Shown piece after piece: positions 48,796-58,156 of a DNA stretch of 64,000 bases. The first letter of the stretch is position 1; each line of letters starts with the position of its first letter. Below the pieces are notes generated by a model. It saw nothing but the letters and a program-made list of their open reading frames with translations, was not told where the DNA came from and did not search any database. Both the position numbers and the translations under genes were made by a program. The DNA comes from Idiomarina rhizosphaerae (GTDB lineage Bacteria; Pseudomonadota; Gammaproteobacteria; Enterobacterales; Alteromonadaceae), in the NCBI RefSeq assembly GCF_024159085.1, contig NZ_JAMZDE010000003.1, positions 1 to 64,000 of the forward strand. Reading direction: 5' to 3'.

Positions 48796-48813
48796 ATGAC
48801 AAGATTGTGACAA
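48796..48813 (-). promoter_or_regulatory. Pho box (PhoB site) of the lipoprotein/TonB receptor genes
   Basis: The minus strand reads TTGTCAC-AATC-TTGTCAT. This fits the known Pho box of two 7-bp repeats (CTGTCAT) separated by 4 bp. Nine nt downstream is TTAGTC, a plausible -10 like that of E. coli phoA, where the Pho box replaces the -35. The lipoprotein ATG is 66 bp downstream. Binding by PhoB is inferred. Confidence 0.7.
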
Positions 48814-48830
48814 CACAAAAGTGTCACAAA

Positions 48831-48895
48831 ATATTCACCATTTCGTAACCTAACTCTTTGGTTTTGAGCTTTGCGATTGTTTAAGAAGTAACCTA
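48831..48895. repeat. direct repeat, left copy
   Basis: Its last 34 nt (48862-48895) match 50123-50156 at 30 of 34 positions, and an ATATTCAC block sits the same 31 nt upstream in both copies. The two copies bracket about 1.2 kb of accessory sequence. Confidence 0.6.
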
Positions 48896-49283
48896 CCGCC
48901 AACATTAACACATTATCTTAAGCCGGGTGCCTCTGGCCACAGTGGTCAAACGCGCGATTGAACTGCTCAGTACAAGGTATATGGCATCCGTAAATTTCTT
49001 GCAACTGAAGGGCTCATTCGGCGTGGGCACAAGAAGCCTTGAGCCAATCATTACACTTCGATGCACCAGAACGCAGGCTGGTGCTGCCAGCTCTGTATCT
49101 TCTAGCCAACCATTGAATGGGCTTTAGAGGCAGGAATTCTAGTAAAACTCACGGAAATAATCGGGAGTTTAGCCAATGAAATGATAATAAATGTTTCATT
49201 CCACCGTCATACAACTAAGGAAAAATCTCAAGTGCTTCATATCGAGGTGATGTTATTACATTAATTTAAAAGGAACATAAGTT

Positions 49284-49628
49284 ATGAATACAAAAAATAT
49301 TTCGATTCTGACTCTTTGTACTGTTATGGGTTTAATGTCCTCATCTGCTGTAGCGGCAACATACTGCTCGGTATATGTCGATAATACTCAGAACCAACCT
49401 AATGGAGTCGTTGTAAGCACATCGAATATCAGCTCTTACTCAAAGAATGATCCATTTATCATTTCCTATCAAGACAACCGATTGGGGGAGTACTTGAACA
49501 CTTTAACAAATGCGAAAAATAACAATACTCCTTTAAAAATATATATATTAGAAGAATTTAGAGGAGATGATGCAAAAGATTGTAGAGATGGAGTAACGGA
49601 TTACATCGGTTCTATTCATTCAATCTAA
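49284..49628 (+). CDS. small secreted protein of unknown function
   Basis: 114 aa. Signal peptide MNTKNISILTLCTVMGLM...AVA with cleavage before ATYCS. The mature part (about 90 aa) has two Cys (in TYCSVYV and KDCRDG) that could form a disulfide. It is AT-rich and polar, with no domain I recognise. SD AAGGAA 10 nt before the ATG, and a good terminator follows, so it appears to be an active gene. It lies alone between the direct repeats, which suggests gain by transfer. Confidence 0.65.
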   Translation: MNTKNISILTLCTVMGLMSSSAVAATYCSVYVDNTQNQPNGVVVSTSNISSYSKNDPFIISYQDNRLGEYLNTLTNAKNNNTPLKIYILEEFRGDDAKDCRDGVTDYIGSIHSI

Positions 49629-49665
49629 AAATGCTGTTTTCGGTAATAATTAAGAACTTATGCAC

Positions 49666-49693
49666 AAGGCCGTAAGTTGTTTATTACGGCCTT
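49666..49693 (+). terminator. terminator after small secreted protein
   Basis: Perfect 10-bp stem AAGGCCGTAA / TTACGGCCTT with an 8-nt loop, followed by the T-rich ATTCCTCTGTTTT. It lies 37 nt past the stop codon. Confidence 0.75.
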
Positions 49694-49858
49694 ATTCCTC
49701 TGTTTTACCACCTTGAAAATAAGCGAAGTAGAAAAAGGTGAGTCGACCTACACGTGAGTGCAATCTAAATATAGAATACACGGACGAAGCACTATATTAA
49801 AATAAAGTCGCTTCATAAGCATGCCTGCTAAGATTAGCATCACCCGAAATTAACCCTT

Positions 49859-49948
49859 ATGGCTATTACTTCAAACCCGACTCCAGGACAAAGGCTTAAA
49901 GAGCTAGAGCTTAACTTGAAGAGAAAGCAGTTCGTAACCTCTCAATGA
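49859..49948 (+). pseudogene. possible remnant of an XRE-type HTH regulator
   Basis: An ATG-started 29-codon frame reads MAITSNPTPGQRLKELELNL then KRKQFVTSQ and stops. TPGQRLKELRxxLxxxQxxFA is the usual N-terminus of XRE regulators, so this is probably a truncated copy. No continuation is visible in other frames. Confidence 0.35.
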
Positions 49949-50091
49949 AATAATCAATTGCATCGACACAGCACAGGGAACCCAACAGCAAAAAAGCTAG
50001 TTGCGAAGTGCAACTGGACTAGTTAAAGCCCCCAACCTAATTTAGGGCGAGTCAGTTTATCCTGCTCATTCCAGAAAACTAAAATAACAAT

Positions 50092-50156
50092 ATATTCACA
50101 CTTTAGTCATTTGAGGTTGTATTTTTGATCTTTGCGCTTGTTGAATAAGTAACCTA
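50092..50156. repeat. direct repeat, right copy
   Basis: Counterpart of 48831-48895; the core 50123-50156 differs at 4 of 34 positions. It lies just upstream of the next gene and may contain its promoter. Confidence 0.6.
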
Positions 50157-50190
50157 TATCAATAATGAAAAACCCAAAAAAGGAAACCCC

Positions 50191-51042
50191 ATGCGTAAAT
50201 TATTACTCAGTTGTGTACTGACGACTCTGTCTGTACTTGCTTTACCAGCCGCGGCCTATCAATCCGAAGAGGTTATCGTCGAGCATAACGAAGTGGCCGA
50301 TAATATTTATATGCTGACGGGTGCCGGTGGCAACATGCTTATGTCATCTGGTGACGATGGCGTATTTCTGGTAGATGACCAGTATACTCAGGTGGCAGAA
50401 AAAATTGCCGCAAAAATTAAGGAGCTGAGTGGTGAAGAGGTGCGTTATATTCTGAACACTCACTTCCACGGCGACCACGTAGGTTCTAATAGTTGGTTTG
50501 CCAATAATCAGAACTCAACTATTTATGCTCATGACAATGTGCGAGAACGTTTGAGTCAGGATAGCGATTTCAACGCAGCCGGCCTTCCAGCCATTACCTT
50601 TGACTCAACCCTTACCTTCCACTTGAACAATGACGCTGTTCATGTGTTTTATTTGCCTGCAGGGCACACCGACGGTGACAGCGCCGTATGGTTTGAAGAA
50701 GCCAATGTGCTGCACCCGGGCGACTTATTCTTTAATGAACGCTTCCCTTTTATTGACCTGAAGAGCGGTGGTGACGTTGACGGCTACATTGCCAACGTTG
50801 AAGAATTATTAAATCGCATTAATGACGACACGGTGATCATTCCGGGTCACGGCCCTTTAGCCAATAAAGAAGATTATCAAGGCTTTCTGGACATGCTGAA
50901 AGAAACCAAAGCCGAAGTCGATGCCATGAAGCAACAGGGAATGACCCTTGATGAAGCAAAAACCAAGGGTCTGAGTGAACAATGGAAAGACTGGAGCTGG
51001 TCTTTTATAAACGAAGAGCGCTGGATCACAACGCTGTACTAA
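50191..51042 (+). CDS. periplasmic metallo-beta-lactamase fold hydrolase
   Basis: 283 aa with a signal peptide ([22 protein letters not shown], cleavage before YQS). The metal motif THFHGDH is at 90-96, with further ligands in PAGHTDGDS and IPGHGP. The two-zinc MBL fold is clear. The overall pattern ([16 protein letters not shown]...) resembles the non-lactamase subfamily also seen as quinoprotein-relay-type hydrolases. Antibiotic hydrolysis is not implied. SD AAGGAAA. Its 3' end overlaps the convergent argHA by 17 nt. Confidence 0.87.
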   Translation: MRKLLLSCVLTTLSVLALPAAAYQSEEVIVEHNEVADNIYMLTGAGGNMLMSSGDDGVFLVDDQYTQVAEKIAAKIKELSGEEVRYILNTHFHGDHVGSNSWFANNQNSTIYAHDNVRERLSQDSDFNAAGLPAITFDSTLTFHLNNDAVHVFYLPAGHTDGDSAVWFEEANVLHPGDLFFNERFPFIDLKSGGDVDGYIANVEELLNRINDDTVIIPGHGPLANKEDYQGFLDMLKETKAEVDAMKQQGMTLDEAKTKGLSEQWKDWSWSFINEERWITTLY

Positions 51043-52888
51043 AGATTAACCGTTCGTCCGGTGGTTGCAGGTGAAAGTCCATGGCCAGCTCATCGCAGTT
51101 GGCCAACCTTGGACACAATTCGCAGTCCTTCATGACTTTTTCCGGCAAACTGTCTTTAGAACAATGACTAAAACCTTGTTGCTCAAAAAAGTCCGGCACC
51201 CGGGTCAGCACAATGACCCGGTTCAACTGCAGTAACCGTGCCTTTTTCAATAAATAAGACACCAGCATGCGGCCCTGCCCACGCACTTCCGTATGCGGGT
51301 GAACACCCAGCGAGCGAATTTCAGCAAGCCCAGTGGTATAAATATAAAGCGACGCACAGCCCATGACTTTACCGCCGACTTCGGTAACGGCAAACTCATT
51401 AATTGAGTGCACAATGTCGTCTTTTGCACGCGGTAAGTTCTCTCCTGCTCCGGCCCAGTGCTGAACTAAATCCAGAATCGCGCCAATATCACCGAGGTTA
51501 GCATCCCTAATACGAATTTTCTGCTGCTGTTGAGCGCTTTTTAAGGCTTCGTTCACACGCTGCGGCGAGGTACCGCCCAGTGCACAGCGCTTTTCCAGTA
51601 AAGCATCCAGCGTCAACCACTCATAAACATCCTGCTCAATTACCGGAACAACCGCCTGAAACGCCTCCAGCGGCATGTCTTCAAGTGGTTTTTGAGCCTG
51701 AATAGCCTGCTGAACCAGCTCTCCGACGTTATGATGTGCCTGCCTAAAAGGTACGCCTTTAGCGACCAGATAATCGGCCAGTTCGGTGGCGTTAGCGTAA
51801 CCGCCCTGCGCGGCTTTGCGGCAAACCTCATGGTTCACGGTTAAGCCCTGCAGGCTGGAAGTCACCATCGCCAGCGAAGCCTGCCAGGTGGTAAAGGCGT
51901 CAAATAAACCTTCTTTGTCTTCCTGCATGTCTTTGTTGTAAGCCAGCGGCAAAGCTTTCAGTGTCATCATCAACCCGGTTAGCGAGCCCACCACCCGGCC
52001 GCTTTTGCCGCGCACCAGTTCCAGTGCATCGGGGTTTTTCTTTTGCGGCATTAACGACGAGCCTGAAGTCACATTGTCTGCCAGTTCAATAAAGCCCGCC
52101 TCACCGGAATTATAAAAGATAAGATCCTCGGCTAAGCGCGACAAATGCAGCATCGACAGTGACGCGGTGCTTAATAACTCCACCACAAAATCACGGTCGG
52201 AAACGGAATCTAGACTGTTGCGCGTCGCCTGGCTAAAGCCCAGCTCGCTGGCAATGGCTTCACGGTCCACCGGATACGCCGTACCCGCCAGCGCACCGCA
52301 ACCCAGCGGACTTTTATTCAGGCGCGTTACGGCATCCTCTAAACGCTCGCTGTCGCGCTGCAGCATTTCTACATAAGCTAAACACCAGTGCGCCAGCAAT
52401 ACCGGCTGCGCTCGTTGCAAGTGGGTATAGCCGGGTATCACTGTGCCCTGCTCGCGCTCAGCTAAACCCAGCAATGCCTGCCGGATTTGCTGCAACGCCT
52501 GTTGCAAAACTTCTGACTGCTGACGACACCACAACCGCAAGTCGGTCGCGACCTGATCGTTACGGCTACGCCCGGTATGGAGTTTTTTAGCTAAGTCTCC
52601 AACCTTGGCTATTAGAGCCGCCTCAACAAAAGAGTGAATGTCCTCATCACCGCCGACAGCAACAGCCGCAGGATCAGAACGCACTTCACCTAAAAGTTCG
52701 TCCAGAGCCTGTTGTAACTGTTCACATTCTTCAGCACTGAGTACCCCGACCTTTCGCAACGCGTTGGCCCAGGCTTTAGAACCGGTAATATCCTGCTCTG
52801 CCAGCACATAGTCAAAGGGTAACGAGTCATTAAACTGCTGAAACGCGGCATCGGGTCCTGCCGCAAAACGTCCGCCCCATAACGCCAT
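51026..52888 (-). CDS. argHA: bifunctional argininosuccinate lyase / N-acetylglutamate synthase ArgH(A)
   Basis: 620 aa. Residues about 1-465 are argininosuccinate lyase (argininosuccinate to arginine and fumarate) with the signature [12 protein letters not shown]. Residues about 468-620 form a GNAT acyltransferase domain ([33 protein letters not shown]) thought to acetylate glutamate, the first step of the pathway. This fusion is known from marine gammaproteobacteria such as Moritella and Alteromonadales. It is the last gene of argCBFG-argHA and begins 3 nt after argG. No separate argA is needed if the domain is active. Confidence 0.93.
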   Translation of the reverse strand: MALWGGRFAAGPDAAFQQFNDSLPFDYVLAEQDITGSKAWANALRKVGVLSAEECEQLQQALDELLGEVRSDPAAVAVGGDEDIHSFVEAALIAKVGDLAKKLHTGRSRNDQVATDLRLWCRQQSEVLQQALQQIRQALLGLAEREQGTVIPGYTHLQRAQPVLLAHWCLAYVEMLQRDSERLEDAVTRLNKSPLGCGALAGTAYPVDREAIASELGFSQATRNSLDSVSDRDFVVELLSTASLSMLHLSRLAEDLIFYNSGEAGFIELADNVTSGSSLMPQKKNPDALELVRGKSGRVVGSLTGLMMTLKALPLAYNKDMQEDKEGLFDAFTTWQASLAMVTSSLQGLTVNHEVCRKAAQGGYANATELADYLVAKGVPFRQAHHNVGELVQQAIQAQKPLEDMPLEAFQAVVPVIEQDVYEWLTLDALLEKRCALGGTSPQRVNEALKSAQQQQKIRIRDANLGDIGAILDLVQHWAGAGENLPRAKDDIVHSINEFAVTEVGGKVMGCASLYIYTTGLAEIRSLGVHPHTEVRGQGRMLVSYLLKKARLLQLNRVIVLTRVPDFFEQQGFSHCSKDSLPEKVMKDCELCPRLANCDELAMDFHLQPPDERLIFSTAL

Positions 52889-52891
52889 AAC

Positions 52892-54103
52892 CTATCCCTT
52901 TTGCTGTTTTTGTAGCGCCGCAATCCGGCTCGGAAGAGAGAACAACCGGATAAAGCCTTCGGCATGCGCCTGGTTATAAACTTCATCGGCACCAAAGGTC
53001 GCAAAATCTTCGCTGTACAAGCTGTGCGGCGAGCGTTTCTGCACTGCGGTTACCGAACCTTTGTAGAGTTTCAGAACCACCTCCCCATTGGCAGTTGCGC
53101 ATAACGACTGCGCCGCTGCCATAACCGATTGCTGCAAAGGAGTAAACCAACGTCCGTCGTACAATAATTGTGCAAACTGCTCGCTCAACTGAGTTTTCCA
53201 GCTACGGCTGACTTTGTCCAGCACCAGTTCATCAATGGCCTGCAACGCCGCCATCATTACAGTACCGCCCGGAGTTTCATAACAACCGCGGCTTTTCATT
53301 CCCACCAGACGGTTCTCCACAATATCCACACGGCCAACACCGTGTTTAGCAGCAACGTCATTTAAAACACTCAAACTTTCAAAAGGCGACAGCGCCTGGT
53401 TATTCACCGCCACAATTTCACCGTTTTCCACCGTCACAGAAAGGTACTCCGGTTTGTCCGGTGCATGCTCCGGCGATACCGTCATAGTCCAGACCTTTTC
53501 TGTGGGTTCGCACCAGGGGTCTTCAAGTTCGCCACCTTCGTGCGAAATATGCCAGGCGTTAGCGTCGCGGCTGTAGATTTTGGTCGCTGAAGCTGAACAG
53601 GGAATATTGCGTTCCGCCAGATAATCCAGCAAAGACTCGCGGCTGCTTAATTCCCATTCACGCCAGGGCGCAATCACCTGTAAGTCAGGTGCCAGAGCCG
53701 CATAACAGGACTCAAAACGCACCTGATCGTTACCTTTACCGGTGCAACCGTGAGACAGTGCGTCAGCGCCGACTTTACGCGCCACTTCAACCTGAGCTTT
53801 GGCAATTATCGGCCGCGCCATGGCGGTGCCCAGCAGGTAAGTGCCTTCGTAAATCGCTCCGGTTTTCAGGGTCGGGTACACATAGTTTTTAACGAATTCG
53901 TCTTTTAAGTCCACCACATGGCATTCAGAAGCACCCGAGGCTTTGGCTTTTTCCTCAACACCTTCCAGCTCTTCGGCTCCCTGCCCTACGTCAGCCACAA
54001 AGGCCACCACTTCACAGCCGTAGTTTTCTTTTAACCAGGGCACAATCGCCGATGTATCCAGGCCACCAGAATAGGCCAGTACCACTTTTTTTACATTGCT
54101 CAT
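52892..54103 (-). CDS. argG: argininosuccinate synthase
   Basis: Joins citrulline and aspartate with ATP. 403 aa, the type-1 enzyme length. The PP-loop [10 protein letters not shown] is at about 9-18; [14 protein letters not shown] and [19 protein letters not shown] follow. The ATG overlaps the argF stop by 4 nt (ATGA). Confidence 0.96.
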   Translation of the reverse strand: MSNVKKVVLAYSGGLDTSAIVPWLKENYGCEVVAFVADVGQGAEELEGVEEKAKASGASECHVVDLKDEFVKNYVYPTLKTGAIYEGTYLLGTAMARPIIAKAQVEVARKVGADALSHGCTGKGNDQVRFESCYAALAPDLQVIAPWREWELSSRESLLDYLAERNIPCSASATKIYSRDANAWHISHEGGELEDPWCEPTEKVWTMTVSPEHAPDKPEYLSVTVENGEIVAVNNQALSPFESLSVLNDVAAKHGVGRVDIVENRLVGMKSRGCYETPGGTVMMAALQAIDELVLDKVSRSWKTQLSEQFAQLLYDGRWFTPLQQSVMAAAQSLCATANGEVVLKLYKGSVTAVQKRSPHSLYSEDFATFGADEVYNQAHAEGFIRLFSLPSRIAALQKQQKG

Positions 54104-55050
54104 GAGGCTTTCTCCATAGATTCTGGCAGTACGGCTGCCGTCGGATTCAATAATAAAGTTAATAAGGCGTTTTGCGCATACAGACGGTTTTCGGCCTGCT
54201 GAAAACAGCGCGACAGCGGGCCATCCATCACATCGGAGGTTATTTCGTAACCCCGGTGCGCCGGCTGGCAGTGCAACACCGAAGTGGCACCGCTGTGCTC
54301 AACCAGCTGCGAATTGATTTGATAAGGCTGGAAAGTGTCGCGTACTTCACTCAGCGGTTTATCGTCGCCCATCGACACCCAAGTGTCGGTATAGAGCGCA
54401 TCAGCTCCTGCAACAGCGGCAATATCATGGGTAACAACAATGTCGGCACCACTCTCTTCTGCTTGTTTTTTCGCTTTGCTGACAAGGTCGGCATCGGGTT
54501 CATACCCGGACGGGCAAATAATAGTACAGCTTGCACCCAGTGCGGCGGCAGTCAGCATCAGCGAGTGCGAGACATTGTTGCCATCGCCCAGATACACCAA
54601 CTTCAGACCTTTCACCTTGCCGTAGTGCTCCTGTAGAGTTAAAAAATCCGCCAACGCCTGACACGGGTGAAACCGGTCGCACAAGCTGTTAACTACCGGC
54701 ACCGAGGCGTACTGAGCCAGTTCTTGTAATGTATGGTGCGACATAACCCGTGCGACAATGGCATCGGCCCAGCAGGATAAATTGCGGGCATAATCGGCAA
54801 CGCTTTCGCGTACGCCCATACCATTGCCCTGCTCATTCAGGTAAACCGCATGACCACCCAGCTTTTGCAGACCAATATCAAAAGACAAACGCGTACGCAG
54901 ACTTGGCTTTTCAAACAAAGTGACGACGCTACGGCCTGCCAGAGTCTGGCAGTATTTTTCGGGGTGTGCTTTTTGCTCTTGCGCTAAAGCCAGTAGTTGC
55001 AATGTGTTAGCCGGAGTTAACTCCAGCCCGGATAAACAATGTTTCATCAT
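54100..55050 (-). CDS. argF: ornithine carbamoyltransferase
   Basis: Makes citrulline from ornithine and carbamoyl phosphate. 316 aa. The carbamoyl phosphate site reads [12 protein letters not shown] (the S-x-R-T-R motif), with HPCQALADF and the ornithine-loop HCQPAHRG, where other OTCases have HCLP. That HCQP variant is noted but the enzyme class is clear from the rest. Two adjacent ATGs are possible starts. Two-nt gap to argB. Confidence 0.93.
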   Translation of the reverse strand: MMKHCLSGLELTPANTLQLLALAQEQKAHPEKYCQTLAGRSVVTLFEKPSLRTRLSFDIGLQKLGGHAVYLNEQGNGMGVRESVADYARNLSCWADAIVARVMSHHTLQELAQYASVPVVNSLCDRFHPCQALADFLTLQEHYGKVKGLKLVYLGDGNNVSHSLMLTAAALGASCTIICPSGYEPDADLVSKAKKQAEESGADIVVTHDIAAVAGADALYTDTWVSMGDDKPLSEVRDTFQPYQINSQLVEHSGATSVLHCQPAHRGYEITSDVMDGPLSRCFQQAENRLYAQNALLTLLLNPTAAVLPESMEKAS

Positions 55051-55052
55051 AC

Positions 55053-55784
55053 TTACTCACTAATCTGTGTGCCTGAATCGGGTTTATTGACTGCATTCCA
55101 ACTGCCTATTCGCACAGATCGTCGCAAGTGTCTGGCCGCTTCCAGCGCGCCACGAACCTTAACCAGCATACCGTCCTGAATTACGCCGGCTTTTGTCAGC
55201 TCATCAATGCTCTGAGTGTTCAGTTGCTCTATCAATTGACCTTCACTGTCGAGCACACCGTCAACATCGGTCAAAAACAGTAAATCGGCATCGAGATTTG
55301 CAGCAACCGCAACAGCCGCGTCATCGGCATTAACATTGAACCACTCACCTTTTTTACCAAAGCCAATAGAGCTTATTAATGGCAGGTAGCCGCATTTGAG
55401 CAGGTTAGCAATTAACCCGGACTCAAACAGCTCGCACGTACCTACCTGTCCCAGCGCGGCAGACTGGCGCCGACAGGAAATACCTGCTTCGTGCAGAGTT
55501 AAGCCAATGGGCCGTATACCGGTGGCTATTGCCTGAGACATCAGCTGTTTATTTGCACAACCGGCTAAGGCTCCCACTATATATGGCATATGTTGTTCCG
55601 GGCTGACTCGCAGCCCTTCATGCTTTTCACTTTTTAAGCCAGCAGTAGACAGCCATTGCTGAGCCAAAGATCCACCACCGTGCACAATGACCGTCTTGTT
55701 CTTAGTGTCGACCAGAGACTCAAACAGCGCTTTCATCTCATCGGGCTGTTCAAGTAGGCTGCCGCCCAGCTTAATCACTCTCAT
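55053..55784 (-). CDS. argB: acetylglutamate kinase
   Basis: Phosphorylates N-acetylglutamate. 243 aa, short like E. coli ArgB (258), so likely the arginine-insensitive dimer. Seen: MRVIKLGGSLLEQ, VIVHGGGSLAQQ, FNVNADDAAVAVAANLDADL and LLFLTDVDGVLD. Its ATG overlaps the argC stop (ATGA). Confidence 0.94.
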   Translation of the reverse strand: MRVIKLGGSLLEQPDEMKALFESLVDTKNKTVIVHGGGSLAQQWLSTAGLKSEKHEGLRVSPEQHMPYIVGALAGCANKQLMSQAIATGIRPIGLTLHEAGISCRRQSAALGQVGTCELFESGLIANLLKCGYLPLISSIGFGKKGEWFNVNADDAAVAVAANLDADLLFLTDVDGVLDSEGQLIEQLNTQSIDELTKAGVIQDGMLVKVRGALEAARHLRRSVRIGSWNAVNKPDSGTQISE

Positions 55785-56806
55785 AACAGCCCCTCTTCAA
55801 GAGCTAAACCAAGCTGCAGGTTCACACACTGAATGGCCTGGCTGGCGGCACCTTTTAGCAAGTTATCAATAGCCGACAGCGCAATTAACTGGTTGCCCTG
55901 CCGGTGCCAGCCAATATCCACAAAGGGTTGCTGCACCACATTTTTAATGGCTGGCCGCGCTTGTCTTTCACAACGTACGAGCGGCTGACCTGCATAGCAT
56001 TGGTACGCTTTATCTAAATCCGTATCGCTTACATCATCGTTAAGCTCGGCATATACAGTCGCCAGAATACCGCGCGGAAATTGCGCCAAATGCGGAGTAA
56101 ACAGCACGTCTTGCTGCAACTGCTGAGCAATTTCCGGAGTATGGCGATGCTCAAACAGTCCGTAAGCTTGTAAAGATAGCTCTGCCCCATGATTCGTCAA
56201 TGACGCTTTTCGACCCGCACCGGTAACGCCGGAAACTGCATTAATAATAATTTTATTGTCGCTGAGTAAGCCTGCCTGTTTTACCGGAAGCAATGCCATT
56301 AAAGCGGCGGTTGGGTAACAGCCGGGCACAGCAACTAACTGCGCTGCGGCTATCTCTTGCGGGTACCATTCCGCCAGCCCATAAATCGCTTGTTCTAGCC
56401 ACTGATTCTGCTCGTGCTCAAAGCCATAAAATGCCGGGTAATCTTCAACCCTGTTTAAGCGAAAGCCACCGGAGAGGTCTATCACTTTCAAACCCGCAGC
56501 CAGAAACTCAGGAGCCAGCTCCACACTCACGCCATGATCAGTACAGAGGAACACTGTGTCAGCTGAGCCCTTAATGAAGTCTTTTTCATGACTGGATAAG
56601 CCCTGCAAAGGCAGTTTCACTAAATGTGCATATTGAGGGTGTAAATCACTCAACAACGAGCCCGCATCACTGCTATGCTCAGAGACATAACAACCCAAAA
56701 GATTAAGCGCCGGATGTTGTTGCACCAAGCGGGTTAGTTCGACGCCGACGTAACCGCTGGCTCCAATTATTGCGACTGACTGAGACTGCGCTGCTGTATA
56801 CTGCAT
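55781..56806 (-). CDS. argC: N-acetyl-gamma-glutamyl-phosphate reductase
   Basis: NADPH-dependent reduction to the semialdehyde. 341 aa from the ATG used. N-terminal Rossmann motif AIIGASGYVGVELTR, catalytic Cys in VPGCYPTAAL (about 150), and SGVTGAGRKAS. A longer ATG frame, 22 codons upstream, starts inside the promoter and is rejected because the -10 lies downstream of it. First gene of the arg operon. Confidence 0.95.
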   Translation of the reverse strand: MQYTAAQSQSVAIIGASGYVGVELTRLVQQHPALNLLGCYVSEHSSDAGSLLSDLHPQYAHLVKLPLQGLSSHEKDFIKGSADTVFLCTDHGVSVELAPEFLAAGLKVIDLSGGFRLNRVEDYPAFYGFEHEQNQWLEQAIYGLAEWYPQEIAAAQLVAVPGCYPTAALMALLPVKQAGLLSDNKIIINAVSGVTGAGRKASLTNHGAELSLQAYGLFEHRHTPEIAQQLQQDVLFTPHLAQFPRGILATVYAELNDDVSDTDLDKAYQCYAGQPLVRCERQARPAIKNVVQQPFVDIGWHRQGNQLIALSAIDNLLKGAASQAIQCVNLQLGLALEEGLL

Positions 56807-56843
56807 GCGACAAAAACCTGTTGCTGTTTCTGAGTAAAAATGC

Positions 56844-56872
56844 AGAATAACCGAATAAACATACTTATGCAA
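56844..56872 (-). promoter_or_regulatory. promoter of argCBFG-argHA
   Basis: On the minus strand TTGCAT (56867-56872) and TATTCT (56844-56849) have a 17-bp spacer. The predicted transcript start near 56837 leaves about 30 nt of leader before the argC ATG. It is back-to-back with the argE promoter. Confidence 0.6.
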
Positions 56873-56894
56873 TAATAGTGAATAATTATATTAA
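56868..56894 (+). promoter_or_regulatory. argE extended -10 and candidate ARG box
   Basis: TGCAATAAT (56868-56876) resembles an extended -10 reading toward argE and overlaps the argC -35. Next to it AGTGAATAATTATATTAA (56877-56894) resembles the ArgR box (TGAAT-N4-ATTCA) with one good and one weak half-site. ArgR control of both directions is inferred from the known E. coli argE/argCBH layout. Confidence 0.5.
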
Positions 56895-56906
56895 GGATTA
56901 ACTATC

Positions 56907-58067
56907 ATGAACACCCCTGCCTTACCATCATTCTTCTCAATGTATCAGCAACTCATTGCACAACCTTCCATCAGCTCTATTGACCCTAAATGGGATCACA
57001 GCAACCAGAAGGTTGTGAATTTACTGGCTGAATGGTTGGAAGTATTAGGCTTCGAGTGCGAAATTAATGAGCTGCAAAGTCAGCCGGGAAAGTTCAATTT
57101 ACTGGCTCGTCGGGGAGCCGGAAGTGGCGGATTACTGCTGTCCGGACATACCGACACCGTGCCTTACGATGCCAGCCGTTGGAACTTCGACCCTTTTAAG
57201 CTCACTGAACAGGACAACCGCTGGTACGGTCTTGGCAGCATTGATATGAAGGGCTTTTTTGCTTTTGTTATTCAGGCTCTGAGTGAGCTGGACGCAACTC
57301 AGCAAAGCAAACCGGTTATGATACTAGCCACCGCCGACGAAGAAACCACTATGGACGGTGCCCGTGAGGTCAGTCGTTTTGCCAACCTCAAACCCGACTA
57401 CTGCGTAATAGGCGAACCCACAGATATGCGTCCGGTATATGCCCACAAAGGGCACATGAGCGAAGTAATACGTATTACCGGACGCTCCGGCCACAGCTCA
57501 GACCCAGCTCTGGGTATTAACGCCATAGAACTGATGCACGAAGTGATTTCAGCACTCATGAAATTAAAAGAAGAGTTTAAGCATAAATATTCAGATTCAA
57601 GCTTTTCGGTACCACACCCCACCATGAACTTTGGTCACATTCATGGCGGCGACAACGCCAACCGCATTTGTGGCTGTTGCGAGTTGCACCTGGACATTCG
57701 ACCACTCCCAGGTTTGTCTGTTGACGAGCTTTACGCCCACCTGCACCAGGCAACGAAAAATATTCAGTCTCGCTATCCGGGGTCAATTGAGCTCATTTCA
57801 CTGCACCACCCAATACCCGCTTTTCAGCAAAATACCGATTCCGCATTGGTACAATTAGCAGAAAAAATTTCGAAAACTCAGGCACAGGCGGTTAACTATT
57901 GCACTGAAGCGCCCTTTCTTCAGGAACTCGGCTGTGAAACACTAGTAATGGGGCCAGGCTCGATACGTCAGGCACATCAGCCCGATGAGTATCTATTAAC
58001 TGAAACCATCAAACCAACTCAAGAAAAACTAAAAAACTTGTTAAAAAATTATTGTTTTTCGGGTTAG
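56907..58067 (+). CDS. argE: N-acetylornithine deacetylase
   Basis: M20 metallopeptidase-fold enzyme that frees ornithine. 386 aa (E. coli 383). Metal ligands: His in LLSGHTDTVPYD, Asp in GLGSIDMKGFFAF, Glu-Glu in ADEETTMDG, Glu in GEPTDMRPVY, and the C-terminal His in IRQAHQPDEY. Divergent from argC with a shared control region. Presence of argE with argHA means the linear acetyl route is used; no argJ is visible. Confidence 0.95.
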   Translation: MNTPALPSFFSMYQQLIAQPSISSIDPKWDHSNQKVVNLLAEWLEVLGFECEINELQSQPGKFNLLARRGAGSGGLLLSGHTDTVPYDASRWNFDPFKLTEQDNRWYGLGSIDMKGFFAFVIQALSELDATQQSKPVMILATADEETTMDGAREVSRFANLKPDYCVIGEPTDMRPVYAHKGHMSEVIRITGRSGHSSDPALGINAIELMHEVISALMKLKEEFKHKYSDSSFSVPHPTMNFGHIHGGDNANRICGCCELHLDIRPLPGLSVDELYAHLHQATKNIQSRYPGSIELISLHHPIPAFQQNTDSALVQLAEKISKTQAQAVNYCTEAPFLQELGCETLVMGPGSIRQAHQPDEYLLTETIKPTQEKLKNLLKNYCFSG

Positions 58068-58156
58068 CTGCCGATAGCAGAAGGAGATGTCAGGTTTAGA
58101 CGCTGACCAATTTACTACAGTTATATGACTGCATTGATTAAACAAAGGAACACGCC

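Larger units (their letters stand above)
48731..49283. other. intergenic region with decayed sequence
   Basis: 553 bp. It holds the promoter and Pho box of the lipoprotein gene (48796-48813) and the left copy of a direct repeat (48831-48895). At about 48900-49140 short protein-like stretches appear in shifting frames, for example QYKVYGIRKFLATEGLIRRG (about 48966-49040) and AQEALSQSLHFDAPERRLVL further on. They look like a frameshifted gene remnant that I cannot name. Confidence 0.5.
49629..50190. other. intergenic region with remnants
   Basis: 562 bp. Contents: a terminator (49666), an XRE-type regulator remnant (49859-49948), the right direct-repeat copy (50092-50156) and the upstream region of the metallo-beta-lactamase-fold gene. 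Nothing else coding is convincing. Confidence 0.5.

Noticed and set aside
48927..49127. 66-codon open frame in the region after the lipoprotein gene
   Set aside because: GTG-started, no SD, and composition unlike a real protein. Other frames in the same place look more protein-like, so it is more likely decayed DNA.
49284..50156. Insertion sequence between the direct repeats
   Set aside because: No transposase gene and no terminal inverted repeats are visible. YGIRKFLATEGL at about 48966 is only vaguely like an IS3 transposase and is too short to claim.
50191..51042. Beta-lactam resistance gene
   Set aside because: The MBL fold is shared by many hydrolases and the sequence resembles non-lactamase members. 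No evidence for antibiotic hydrolysis.
55781..56872. Longer argC start at 56872
   Set aside because: The predicted -10 (56844-56849) lies inside that extension, so the transcript would not contain it. The added residues are not family-like.
58070..58077. GCCGATAG upstream of the chemoreceptor gene, like a sigma-28 -10
   Set aside because: No TAAA-type -35 at the required distance; the nearest is about 24 nt away. Not enough for a FliA promoter call.
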